A stretch of DNA of 64,000 nt from Zeugodacus cucurbitae (taxonomy: Eukaryota; Arthropoda; Insecta; Diptera; Tephritidae). This document shows positions 1 through 11,380 of the stretch, piece by piece (position 1 is the first letter of the stretch; every line of letters begins with the position of its first letter). Under the pieces are notes generated by a model, which was given only the letters and a program-made list of their open reading frames with translations, was not told where the DNA came from and did not search any database. The translations under genes and the position numbers were made by a program. The stretch is taken from the NCBI RefSeq assembly GCF_028554725.1, contig NC_071667.1:10275501-10339500 (forward strand), given 5' to 3'.

Positions 1-2584
1 TGCCATTCAACAGCCATTATAATTAGAACAAAAAATTAAAATGTCTCCTCTAGTAAACCGTATACAGATTGAAATAACAACGATTTATCCTTCTCTTCAA
101 GCTTTTTTGGCCCAATTATAATAAGTTTAATTCAAAGGGCATTATTATTTTGACGATTGCAAATACATCCGCAACTTTCCGCACCTAACTTTAACTATTT
201 TATTACCTTAAGACTCTGCTAAATACTATACAAAATATAATTAAAGGGGGATTGGGGGGAACACAATTAAAACATTATGTTAACAAATAGAAGACGCAAC
301 AAAAAATGTAAACAAATAGTTGATATAAAACACTTATTTCACTAAAAACACAAATCACGTTACACTTGATTAATTTCACAAGTTAAAATATATACCTTTA
401 ACTTCAAAATCCATTAAATATAATATTGATTCGTTACCTGAACAATTACTAGAACAAGTTGAAGTTCGTTGTTGCTGTGAAATTAAAAAATAAAAATTTA
501 TGCACTGTAAAAAAATACAGGTATTCATACGTTTAACTCTAATTTTAGAAAGTACTGATTTTTACGAAAACCCGGTTTGCAAATAGGAAGTTTGGACAAT
601 TCAGAAGACATCTGTATACATTTTGACAAAAAAATCGTGTGACGGATTTTTTGATTTTTGGCCTATGGCGGAACCACTGTGCACTGTGTACGGTGATATT
701 CGCAATAAACTTATAATTTATTTTAAACAGGAATGTGATTAAATTTAGCATTCCAAATATGTATTTGATTATTAACTTTGAAGCTTTGTAAGTAAATTTT
801 GAAAGAAGGGTTAGAGTTTCTTTCATATATTTCTTAAGAAATAATATTTATCTACATAGTTTTTTTAATTGATAAAAATGTGTACGTTTCTTTTCATTTC
901 ATGATATTCTTTATTTTATTTTGCTTTATTTATATTTAAGCATTTTGCTTAATTCAATTAAAGTGCTGAAAATTCTTAAAATAACATCCGATTTTAATAC
1001 ATCTTTTACAATCCCCTTATTCATAAATTCGCTTCTGGTTTTGAGCATACATATTGGTACAATCCACATGAAGACTAAAGTGCCAAAATCAAGCATGCTT
1101 CATCCATAAGTCTACTTTATCCCAATAATATTCAATACATGCTCTCTTGTAGAGATAGTAAGACCGTCGGATTCACACAGATAATAATATACCGACATAC
1201 ATACAACCGTTTCCAAACTCAATATGAACACTCGAATGCAGTGTCAGAAATTTTATTTTAGAGAACAAGGCTTCATAACCAACTTTGTTGTTGTCTTGAC
1301 TGCCTTGTACAGTTAGCGGATGTGTGACATATTGAATGTGTAACAGCACACGCACACTTACTTTCAAAAAAAGTTGTGGCAGACAAGACGAAAAGTTGAC
1401 GCTCAACTTCCGTGCGTCAGCAAATGCAAGTGGAGCCATGTGTGCGTATGAGCAGCCTGTCAAGAAAGGTGAATATAGAAATGCGAGAAAGTGTCTTTGA
1501 TTTATATGTGTAGGAAGTATGAGACTTGAAGTCTGTTGCAGTTGAAATATTACTGGATCTGCTTGTTACATATACCATATACATATATGTGAAAATATAT
1601 AAATTCAAAACTTGCATTCATGCCCTATGTAAACTCTTCGTGTTCACGGGCTTTTGTAAGCTGCAAAAGTATGCAATATTTTACAAGATATTGCTTTTGC
1701 TCTCTTGACATTTCTCATCCTGTCGAACTTCACTAGCAAATACAATACCTAACGGCAGGCATTCAGCACATTTGTTCCATCACCCACAATATACTCATAC
1801 GTTCGTTTCGACGACATTTTGTCTAACTGCCAACTGCTGCTTTGTCTTCGATGCTTTCACGAAGCGATGAAGATTTGTCTTTCCAGCAGCGTCATAAAGG
1901 TCTTCCAGCCAGCTGTTACATTTGTCAAAGGTGGCTTTGCCTTTTGCATTCACTCCACAGTGTCTTGACTTTAGAATGCTATTGTTAACGTTGTTGTTAT
2001 TTTTATATTGCAAACAAAGAAATATAAGCAGTATAGAAAAGGAGAAGAAAATATATTTATTGTGAAAATAGCTTAGTGATTTTTATTGTGCTTGTGACTT
2101 TTGTTGCTCGGTGTCCACATTTATTTGTTTGTGTTTTGATAGTAGGTACTTCTCAAACACTCTTTGTATACTTTATTTTTTGCTAAAGTGCAGCACTTTA
2201 TATTTCTTTATTTTCTATTGAAATTCGCAAAAACTATTGTATTTTAAATATTTTTTGTCCCAAGCCAATATATTGCTCATTTGTACAATGCAATAAATTT
2301 CTGGCAGTAAGCTGAGGTTGAAGCTAGTTATTAAAGGATACACGTGTTTTCAAAGTCTTTCAATTTAAAAAAATCGAATTTATGATGAAGAAATATTAAA
2401 CAAGTTTTCATAAGAATCCTGGAAATCATATAAATTAAAGGTAGTTTATTTTCTATAAAAATTAAACACCTGTTGGTTCTTAAAAAGGTTTTCTCATCAA
2501 TTTCTTTGATAAACGTGTTATAATATTAATTATAGAGCTGTCAAAACTTGTCAACGTTACAAATCTATCGACATTTGGTGTATA
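1..2584. other. Non-coding, AT-rich
   Basis: Short frames only; no repeats, RNA genes or splice-bounded coding exons recognised. A weak minus-strand frame at 1795-2013 lacks any recognisable domain. Confidence 0.6.
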
Positions 2585-2845
2585 ATGGATGATATCTCAG
2601 AATCCATTTGTACAGGAAATTTACTGTATTTTCGACTCCTTTTTACCTATCGATTGTTTATACATGAGGAATTTAAGCAACAGCATCCTGAATGGAGGCA
2701 ACTTATCTTAGCGAAGACACACACCAAGAAAAACGATATTACGATGGAAATTTGCTATTGCGATAAAAACAAAGAACAACAAAATCGGTTTCTAAATTTC
2801 AGCAAAATCATTCAAAACTTGCCAAGCTCATTCAAAGTCTGTTAA
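2585..2845 (+). CDS. Possible small unknown protein, 86 residues
   Basis: ATG 2585 opens an uninterrupted 86-codon frame: MDDISESICTGNLLYFRLLF, then a charged hydrophilic middle (FKQQHPEWRQLILAKTHTKK) and CYCDKNKEQQNRFLNFSKII to the TAA at 2843-2845. An AATAAA-type signal (2899-2904) lies about 55 bases beyond the stop, which would suit a short single-exon gene. I recognise no domain. Against it, frames of 80-100 codons occur by chance in this AT-rich DNA, and it could be an internal fragment of an old transposon. Confidence 0.25.
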   Translation: MDDISESICTGNLLYFRLLFTYRLFIHEEFKQQHPEWRQLILAKTHTKKNDITMEICYCDKNKEQQNRFLNFSKIIQNLPSSFKVC

Positions 2846-3471
2846 TTATACCTCTTTGTACTGCTATGTAATATACTGTCTGCTTGCATTTTAAATATTA
2901 ATAAATAGTAAACAGAAAATCTCAACATGTCAGTTTCTACGTCATTATAGAAATTTACATTCATATAACGGAGATAATAAATACCGTATTTAATTTATTC
3001 AATTAAATACGCTTTGCTAATCGCTTTATTGAACGAGTTTTTGTTTTTGTCTCTGTGCCATTTGTCATTATGGTTTTAAACCATACAGAGCGTAAAGTCA
3101 TCTAAATTGTATTTGTATTTCATGTGTATGAAAGACAACAACGCTAATGTATGTATATATATGCAACCATGTAGTACACACACGGGAATTTATTATATTT
3201 TTAGCTTTTTTATGTTTCACATAAAAATGCCAGATTTATGGTACTTATGGCGTCTGAAGCGTTTGTATTATGCGCAGTGTTGTATTGTATTTTCCACAAA
3301 GCCTCTCGCGTCTGCGCACATTTTCTATTTATCATGAATTTTATATTTCAGCTGCATAAAATTCAACAGCTTAGCGGATTACTTTCACACATATGGAGAA
3401 TTATCTGTAAATCATATTAGTGCTGGTAGTTTAGCAAAGCTTGAAATAGTGCTCTAAAGTTATTTAAATAA
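2846..3471. other. Non-coding, AT-rich
   Basis: Apart from the AATAAA near 2900 nothing is recognised. Confidence 0.6.
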
Positions 3472-4664
3472 AAACAAGTAAGGAAAGGCTAAGTTCGGGT
3501 GCAACCGAACATTTTATACTTTCGCAATTTATTGAAGAAATTTAACCAATACATATATGCGGAATAAAGCTCACCGTATTTTTGAAAAACCTATAATTAG
3601 GTATATGGGAGCTAGCAGAAGATACTTTTGAAAAACCTACAATGAGGTATATGGAAATGTTATGACCCGATTTTAATAATTTTTGGAACAGAGCCACACT
3701 AGTAGAAGAAAACAATTTCCTCTGAATTTAATTGAGATATCTGAGAGATTTACCCATATTTTCGGTTAAAATTTATTCTTAGGCGCTGAGTTCAACATGT
3801 TCGATATCTGGGGCCTTGAAAAGTTATGGTCCGCTTTCGACAATTTTTTCACAAGTGAAGCCAGAGATGATATGTACTAATTGTGTAAAGTTTTATTCCG
3901 TTATCTTCATTGGTTCCTTATGTTTACATTGTAAAGTGAAGGAATAAGATGGATTTCAAAATTGAGTTATTAGGAAAATAGTAGTGTTTGTGAACCGATT
4001 TCGCCCATTTTTTGTCCGTGTTATCAGGGTGTCAAGAAAATATTATATACCGAATTTCATTCGAATCGGTCGAGTAGTTCCTGAGATATGGTTTTTGACC
4101 CATAAGTGGGCAATGCCACGCCCATTTTCCATTTTGTGAAAAAATCTGAGTACAGCTCCCTTCTGCTATTTCTTCTGCAAAATTTAGTGTTTATGACGTT
4201 TTTCGTTAGTTAGTTAACCCACTTTTAGTAATTTTCAACCTAACCTTTGTATGGGAGGTGGGCGTGGTTATTATCCAAATTCAACTATTTTCATGGTGTG
4301 TGGTGGGGTACGTAAGAAAATCGACTGTGGAAAGTTTGGTTTAAATAGCTTTTTATATAGCTTCCCCAAAAAAATTACATCCAAATATGCACCTTCCTAG
4401 TGCGATCCTTTATTCCCAATTTTACTGTTATAACTTTATTTATGGCGTAGTTATGACATTTTTTGTGTTTTTGGTTTTCGCCATTTTTGCACAGACGGAC
4501 AGACGGACGGACAGACATCCGGATTTCAAATCTACTCGTCACCCTGATCGCTTTGGTATATATGACTCTATATCTAACTCTTTTAGTTTTAGGTGTTACA
4601 AACAACCGTTATGTGAACAAAATTATAATACTCTCTTTAGCAACTTTTGTTGCGAGAGTATAAA
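3472..4664 (+). mobile_element. INE-1/DNAREP1-like non-autonomous Helentron, copy 1
   Basis: The copy starts AACAAGTAAGGAAAGGCTAAG, followed by the hairpin GTTCGG-GTGCAA-CCGAAC and TATACTTTCGCAA; it ends TTGCGAGAGTATAAAA. The subterminal inverted repeat (TATACTCTCGCAA in the family) and the terminal hairpin fit the known layout of Helentron-derived INE-1 elements. The internal run of GGACAGACGGACGGACAGAC followed by a GATCGCTTTGGTATATAT region resembles the GTCCGTCTGTCCG and GATCAGGATC blocks of Drosophila DNAREP1. It encodes no protein. The family name is from memory of DNAREP1; the presence of three related copies in this window is directly visible. Confidence 0.7.
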
Positions 4665-5311
4665 AATATTTTCTTTAATTTGATAAGTGAATTTCGAAGC
4701 ATTTATTTTGAATTGTGTAAATCAAATTTATGTGTAGCGAATCGACAACACAACTCGTATAAATCAAATTGACTGGCATAATGAAAGTAATTGGGTAGCT
4801 TTGCTCTTGCTTCTCATCAAAAGATTTTGTTAGGAGAGCTGAGTAAACAGAGTAGTGGACAGTCGAAGATGGTCTATATTAACGGAATTACTTAATGTGT
4901 CCATCACCTCACAAACCCGCCCCATTGGCAAACACACTTTTGCGCTTGTAACTAACTTTTTCTTTCCAGCAAATTTTCAATTCAATTAATCTACAAACTG
5001 ACGAATACTGATTTGGTATTATTTGGCATTACTCGTCAATATTTGCTTGGGGACATATTGTCGAGTATTCAATACTAAAATTTGTTTACGATGTTGTTTG
5101 CAATGAATATTGAAATTGCAATTTATTATGAAAAATTTATTATTTAATTTATTGTCATTGAAATTTATCAAATATGTTGAAGAGACTCTTGAATTCTCTA
5201 GGTACTAGATTAGAGCTAATTGTTTGTAAGCGAGTTGCAAAAGAACGCTCAACTGAGGTAAAATTTCCTGTTCCAGTTGAAATGTTGATGTAGTACCAAA
5301 GCGTTGTTAAT
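4665..5311. other. Non-coding spacer between two convergent INE-1-like elements
   Basis: AT-rich; no coding or structural signal seen. Confidence 0.6.
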
Positions 5312-6242
5312 TATAGTCTCGCAACAAAGTTGCTACAGAGAGAGTATAATAGTTTTGTTCATCTAACGGCTGCTGTAAGTCCTAAAACTAAAAGAGTCAG
5401 ATATAGGGTTATACATATGTATATACCAAAGTGATCAGGGTGACGAGTAGAGTTGAAATCCGGATGTCTGTCTCTCCATCCGTCTGTGCAAGCTGTAACT
5501 TAAGTAAAACTTGAGATGTCTTGGTGATACTTGGTACGCGTATTTTTTTGGCACCATAAGAAGGCTAAGTTCAAAAGTGGGCGAAATCGAACCACTGCCA
5601 CGCCCACAAAATGGCGATAACCGAAAACATGTAAAAAGCTATAACTAAGCCATAAATTAACTTATTAAAATGAAAGATACAAAGCATCGTTCTAGGAAGT
5701 GGCATATTTGGATGTAATTTTTTGGGAAAGTGAGGGTGACCCCGCCCTCTACTAAGTTTTTTGAACATATCTCGTAAATTAATAAAGCTTTAACAACAAA
5801 ACTGTCAGGAGTCATTTCCTTCAGGCACTTCCTTATACAGTCTACTCAATAAAATAATATTAATTAAATTCGGTTCATAATCTCTTCCTGGCTTCCCAAT
5901 GATATGTTATGAAAATAGTCCAAGTCTGTTCACAACCACGCCTACTTCCCATATACCAGAACTTTAAAGTCGAAGTGAAGATAGAGCTTTGCACAAATAC
6001 TGCAGTTATAGTGTGCTTCGTTCTTCTAAAAATCGGTAGTATATAAGAAGTAAGGCACCATATATCAAACATGAGTACTTAAGAGCTTCGAATAAATTTT
6101 TTTACGAAAATATAGGTAAGTCTCTCAGATATTTTGAAGAAATATTTTTCTTCTAATAATATGTCCCCATGATTGAAATCGGGTCATAACCTAATATTAG
6201 GGTTGTGGTTATACCCGAACTTAGTTCTTCCTTACTTGTTTT
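5312..6242 (-). mobile_element. INE-1/DNAREP1-like element, copy 2 (inverted)
   Basis: Read on the minus strand it runs from AACAAGTAAGGAAGAACTAAG near 6242 to GTTGCGAGACTATAA near 5312. It shares the internal CACAGACGGATGGAGAGACA block and the TGGGCGTGGCAGTGG block with the other copies. It lies convergent with copy 1, 650 bases away. The terminal hairpin has decayed here (GTTCGGGTATAACCACAACC), and about 250 bases are missing relative to copy 1. Confidence 0.7.
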
Positions 6243-8331
6243 TAAAACCGTTAAAAATTCAAAATTTTTCGGAGAAAATGCAGCTTTTTCAAATTTTATA
6301 AACAAAAATCTCAAGAAAAATGGTTTTTAGGAAAATTTTGCTGACATTTTTTACAAAAATCAGTACTACTTTGAGGCCACTCATATTATAGCAACCTCGC
6401 AGCAGCACTTCCGAAATAACAATCGAGTTTGTATGATATTTACATGCATTTTGTTACTTTAGCGAGTATTCTTTTGTCACTCGCTTAGAATATAATGGTC
6501 CCAATGAATGTCTGTTCGACCATTTGGCACCACGACACAAGTGAATATAAACTTAGAAGTCGTTGCTGTCACAACGTTCGTCGCTAGAATTAGATTTAAT
6601 GGAAGGAGGGCAATGTCCGCCTTAAATGCGAACAAATGCGCAACACCATTGCATAATGACGACAATGATGGTTTTATGGTGCATTTTCTATTACTTATGT
6701 ACAATAAAAGCTGCCTTAACAGTATGTGTCTGTGTGCTGTTGCAATTTAAATGCAATAATTGATGCAAACACAATAAATTTATGCAATTTAACGCATTGC
6801 ATTTATTTACGCACAATCCATGTACATTTCCCGTTTGCTTGAATGGTCTGAGCGATTGCAACAAATGACAATCATTGTGCGCACTGCCGTCCCGTTTGGC
6901 GCGCGGCATAAGTTTCTGACAGTGTCGTATAATTTATGCCACATAACGTGTGAAAGCGTTAAACTTTTGCACGCAGCATTAGTCAGGCACATTTGACAAG
7001 CCGTCAATGGCTCAGCGCTTAGTTCCATTTCCAAGTTGCATTGAATTACTTTTGAGAGGCATTCGTCTTGACATTTGGCTTCCATTTGTGCGTTGAAGAG
7101 CGGCGTCGTGAAGTGGATTGATGTGATGTGGCGAGGCCCCCGAAGGCGTACAAACAAATATGATAGTGTCAGCGCTGTTGCTTGGTAGCAGTGACTGTCG
7201 GCCATAGAAATTGCATTTGGCGCGCATGCTTTGACACTTCTCCGTGGTGCAACGCTAAAAGCCAATTATGTATTGACAAGCAATTCAAATGTGCTTGACA
7301 TGTGCCGCGACATGAAGTTGGTGAATCAACAATAATTTAATATAAACAATAACAACGAATGATTGTCAATAGCATTCATAGAAGTATTGTACTGTAGACA
7401 AGTAAAGATAAGCTAAGCGCGAAAATATATCGAAATTTTTCTAATCACAAAATTTTGACATCTTCAATTATTATTCTTAGAAGTGATCGTTAAAAACCTT
7501 TATTTCGCACACGGAATCATTCTAATACACACTCATAGAGAGACAGAAACAGAGAAAGAAAGGAGAGAGAAAACTTGCTTTGTCTAACGATCAACATATT
7601 ACTTTGGTCTATCAATCACGGTAATTCTGGACTCCAGGACATATACCATTTATCATCATGTTATATATATACTCTCTCCAACGCAGTCATAAGTTAAAAT
7701 GAGCGAAGCTTCTTAAGACATCCTTTGCACCGACACGCTATAAATCCTCCATCCTTCAAAGTAAAATTAAAATTCTGTGAACATGTCTCACAATCTTACC
7801 ATATATACATTTGTAAATACTGCTTTGTACATATGTATGTGATGTTTGTACGTTGTGTGTACTCAGTGTGCTGGCAGAATGTACATTTCGTCATGGCTGA
7901 CCACAAATTAAATTACATAGCACTGTGTAAAGCATAAGTCTAAAAGTCAACAGCAATGACAATGAGCTTACGAACCGAACAAAACGAGGACCACATCGGT
8001 AGCATAAGGGATGAGCCAGCGGCGACAACGAAAATGGTGCGGGAGGCGAGTAGGGAGAGCGTTATGTGAACACTACAAACGCACGCAAATGTGGATGAAC
8101 AATGGATTTGTTCGGGATTTGCGTTGCTCAGCGGATTGAAAAGGACACATTTTTCAGTCGCCAACGACATGGAAAAATCCCAGTTAATGGCATTAGCCTA
8201 CTATATACCCTACAAGCATACACTGTTATGAAGAGTGCTGTTTGTTTGTTGCGTTTTGTATCGCTTGGCTATGTGATCTACTAACATTTATAAAGCTTTT
8301 AATGCGGTTCTATGTAGACGTGTTCATTGTA
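6243..8331. other. Non-coding or unassigned, with a GC-richer centre
   Basis: It contains the unassigned cysteine-rich frame (6807-7265) and a purine-rich GAGA-type stretch at about 7540-7575 (AGAGAGACAGAAACAGAGAA). Otherwise nothing is recognised. Confidence 0.55.
6807..7265 (-). CDS. Unrecognised 152-codon frame with cysteine cluster
   Basis: The frame runs from ATG 7265 to TAA 6807 on the minus strand, in a locally GC-richer stretch. The middle is cysteine-rich and amphipathic: AKCQDECLSKVIQC, then PLTACQMCLTNAACKSL. The spacing Cys-x3-Cys-x7-Cys followed by Cys-x2-Cys-x5-Cys could be a disulfide domain or chance. There is no signal peptide at the ATG, and no family was recognised. Overlapping shorter frames are open on both strands here, which weakens the case. 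Confidence 0.2.
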   Translation of the reverse strand: MAFSVAPRRSVKACAPNAISMADSHCYQATALTLSYLFVRLRGPRHITSIHFTTPLFNAQMEAKCQDECLSKVIQCNLEMELSAEPLTACQMCLTNAACKSLTLSHVMWHKLYDTVRNLCRAPNGTAVRTMIVICCNRSDHSSKREMYMDCA

Positions 8332-9263
8332 ACGGGTGATTTTTTTGAGGTTAGGATTTTCATGCATTAGTATTTGACAGATCACGTGGGATTTCAGACA
8401 TGGTGTCAAAGAGAAAGATGCTCAGTATGCTTTGACATTTCATCATGAATAGACTTACTAACGAGCAACGCTTGCAAATCATTGAATTTTATTACCAAAA
8501 TCAGTGTTCGGTTCGAAATGTGTTTATCGACAAATTTTGTTCAGCGATGAGGCTCATTTCTGGTTGAATGGCTACGTAAATAAGCAAAATTGCCGCATTT
8601 GGGGTGAAGAGCAACCAGAAGCCGTTCAAGAACTGCCCATGCATCCCGAAAAATGCACTGTTTGGTGTGGTTTGTACGCTGGTGGAATCATTGGACCGTA
8701 TTTTTTCAAAGATGCTGTTGGACGCAACGTTACGGTGAATGGCGATCGCTATCGTTCGATGCTAACAAACTTTTTGTTGCCAAAAATGGAAGAACTGAAC
8801 TTGGTTGACATGTGGTTTCAACAAGATGGCGCTACATGCCACACAGCTCGCGATTCTATGGCCATTTTGAGGGAAAACTTCGGAGAACAATTCATCTCAA
8901 GAAATGGACCCGTAAGTTGGCCACCAAGATCATGCGATTTAACGCCTTTAGACTATTTTTTGTGGGGCTACGTCAAGTCTAAAGTCTACAGAAATAAGCC
9001 AGCAACTATTCCAGCTTTGGAAGACAACATTTCCGAAGAAATTCGGGCTATTCCGGCCGAAATGCTCGAAAAAGTTGCCCAAAATTGGACTTTCCGAATG
9101 GACCACCTAAGACGCAGCCGCGGTCAACATTTAAATGAAATTATCTTCAAAAAGTAAATGTCATGAACCAATCTAACGTTTCAAATAAAGAACCGATGAG
9201 ATTTTGCAAATTTTATGCGTTTTTTTTTTTTTAAAGTTATCAAGCTCTTAAAAAATCACCCTT
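8332..9263 (+). mobile_element. DD41D (rosa-type) mariner, internally deleted copy A
   Basis: A 932-base element sits between TA target sites (8330-8331 and 9264-9265). Its terminal inverted repeats begin ACGGGTGATTTTTT and AAGGGTGATTTTTT. The spacing from the Asp of FQQDGATCHT to the Asp of LTPLDYFLW is 41 residues, the DD41D signature I associate with rosa elements of fruit flies. Most of the N-terminal half of the transposase is missing, so this copy cannot move itself. A near-identical copy lies at 37325-38256. Confidence 0.88.
8445..9157 (+). pseudogene. DD41D mariner transposase, deletion derivative (copy A)
   Basis: The reading frame starts at ATG 8445 (MNRLTNEQRLQIIEFYYQ), the beginning of the N-terminal DNA-binding helix-turn-helix. 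After SVRNV at about 8520 it is joined by a deletion to VYRQILFSDEAHFW of the catalytic core. The two halves are in different frames, so no fused protein is made. The core (about 8520-9157) is open and carries all three acidic residues: FSDEAHF, FQQDGATCHT and LDYFLWG. The C-terminus is MDHLRRSRGQHLNEIIFKK. Mariner transposases are usually about 340-380 residues; about 120-130 are missing. TATCG at the junction may be the microhomology that mediated the deletion. Confidence 0.88.
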
Positions 9264-10717
9264 TATATGTGAATGGAATAATTAGCGCGCTTTGCCCGAG
9301 TGTACTCATCATTATAATTCCTTAAATGTTTGCTTTCGTTAAATGTTTGCTCTCATTAAATGTTTACTTCGCTGTTGACGAGTTTTTGCCATTGTTTAGC
9401 AAAGTTTTATTAACGTGGACTATTGTTAGCTTAATTAGGATCTCTTGAAATAATATCAAGTACTTATCATGGAAAATGTTGAAAGCACAGGCGAAAGGAG
9501 ACTGTGATTTTAAATAATTTCTAAACATTTTAATAATAATATAATACCTATTGTCTCACTATCTGTCTGTATGTATATATCCTTGTATGTGTTTTTCCGC
9601 TAATTAATTGACAAGTTGTCGTCGACCCTTTTTATATGGTATTTGCCTAGCGCCGAGTTAAGTACACGTAAGCGCTACGGCTGAACTCACAATTAATACC
9701 TGGGTCGAGCATGGCAACTCGAATGCGATAGGTACTTAGCAAACCAACTAAAGTTTTCAGCAAAAGCTTTTAACTGTATTTGGTAGAAACGAAAAGGTAT
9801 AGCTCAGTGTCGGGGTAAATATTGTATATAAGATTCGAGCACATGTTTTTATTTATCGAAAACTCATCAGCTTGTGGAAAACTTCTTTTGCTAAACTTTG
9901 GAAAGGATTACATTATAGGTGAAAATTAAATTAAAAACTATTCTGTGGGTAACGATCTAACTGAAGTGTGGTGTACGACTGCAATAGAAACTGCTTTTAA
10001 TGTTAATGCGCCTAAATGTAGGCAACATATTTCTTTTATTGCTTTATTACTTATTTAAATTTGGTAAGCCCGATTTTTTTAAACGCTCCAAAGCATTTAA
10101 CAATATTTTCAAACACGGCACAAATTTATTGAAGCATATACTACGACAAAGTAAAATATATTAAAATATACATTCATACAAATGGAAAAACGCCACTTGC
10201 TTACACTTAAAAATATTTCAAAAATAAAATAAAAGCATTTAAAGCGCGTCACCGTAATTATGAAGTGGCTGCAGGCAATTTGGTGTGAAGTTGCAAAATA
10301 GTGTCAGTTGCAAAAGTAAACAAAGGAAGAATTCCTAAAATATGGAGAGTGCGCTACTTTTGTAGAGACACGCATAGCACTTACTACCCGGCGTGACAGG
10401 CATTTTTTCGAAGGTGTTGACAATTGTGAAAAGAAGGTCCTGACAAGTGCAAAAAACACTCTGACTATGTTGGACTGTGAGCGCGCACGCTACTAAAAAT
10501 GTACCCAAATAATATATATGCAAATGGTGCTGCATCTAGTAAAGTTGTTAAGTGCCAGAGCCGCCAAATGATGGCGTTGTTGAATACGTAAGTGACAGAT
10601 TGGCAGAGAGTACACATCAAATGGTGTCATATGACGCTTTCTACAAATATGATTATATGATTTAATCGCATTAAAGCTTTTACGGCAGCGTTGTATTAAT
10701 ACTATATATGTTGTATT
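9264..10717. other. Non-coding, AT-rich
   Basis: No coding, RNA or repeat feature recognised. Confidence 0.6.
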
Positions 10718-11380
10718 ACAAGACGAAATATCTCCTGTCATCAAACAAACAGTCAACGCATTCGCGTCTTGGCTCCCACGTCACTGTTCACAGTCATAAC
10801 TTTGAAGTTGTAGATAATTTCGTATATCGTCAGCCTAGAAATCTAACGCAGAATCACTCTTGCCAACAGGTGCTACCATGGACTGAGTAGGCAATTTAAA
10901 AGTAAAGTCCTCTCTCGACGAACAAAAACTAAAAAACTCTACAAGTCCCTCATCATTCCCGTCCTACTTTATGGTGCAGAAGCGTGGACGGTGTCAACGT
11001 CCGATGAGACGGCACTAGGAGTTTTCGAGAGAAAGGTTTTACGGAAGATTTATGGTCCCTTAAACATTGGCAACGGCGAATACCGCAGACGATGGAACGA
11101 TGAGCTGTATGTGTTATTCGACGACATAGACATATAAAAAAACAGCGGCTACGCTGGCTAGGTCATGTTGTTCGAATGGACGAAAGTGCCCCAGCTCTGA
11201 AAGTTTTCGATGCAGTACCCGCTGGTGGAAGCCGAGGAAGAGGGAGACCTCCACTCCGATGGAAGGACCAGGTGGAGAAGGACCTGTCTTCACTTGGTAT
11301 TACCAATTGGCGCCAAACTGCCAAAAGGTGAGATGCGTGGCGCGCTGTTATGGACTCGGCTATAACCGCGTAAGCGGTTT
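10718..11380 (+). mobile_element. RTE LINE fragment (3' part, degenerate)
   Basis: The sequence from ACAAGACGAAATATCTCCTG to GGCTATAACCGCGTAAGC matches the last fifth of RTE copy 1 (26190-26885). It includes a frameshifted SRLGSHVTV, VLLYGAEAWT, IYGPLNIGNGEYRRRWNDEL and RLRWLGHVVRMDE. Several short deletions break the frame, for example near 11135 where about 13 bases are missing. It is closer to the copy 1 subfamily. No target duplication was found. Confidence 0.85.

Noticed and set aside
1795..2013. 72-codon minus-strand frame
   Set aside because: The residue composition looks protein-like but there is no domain, no splice context and no repeat match; the length is within chance for this DNA.
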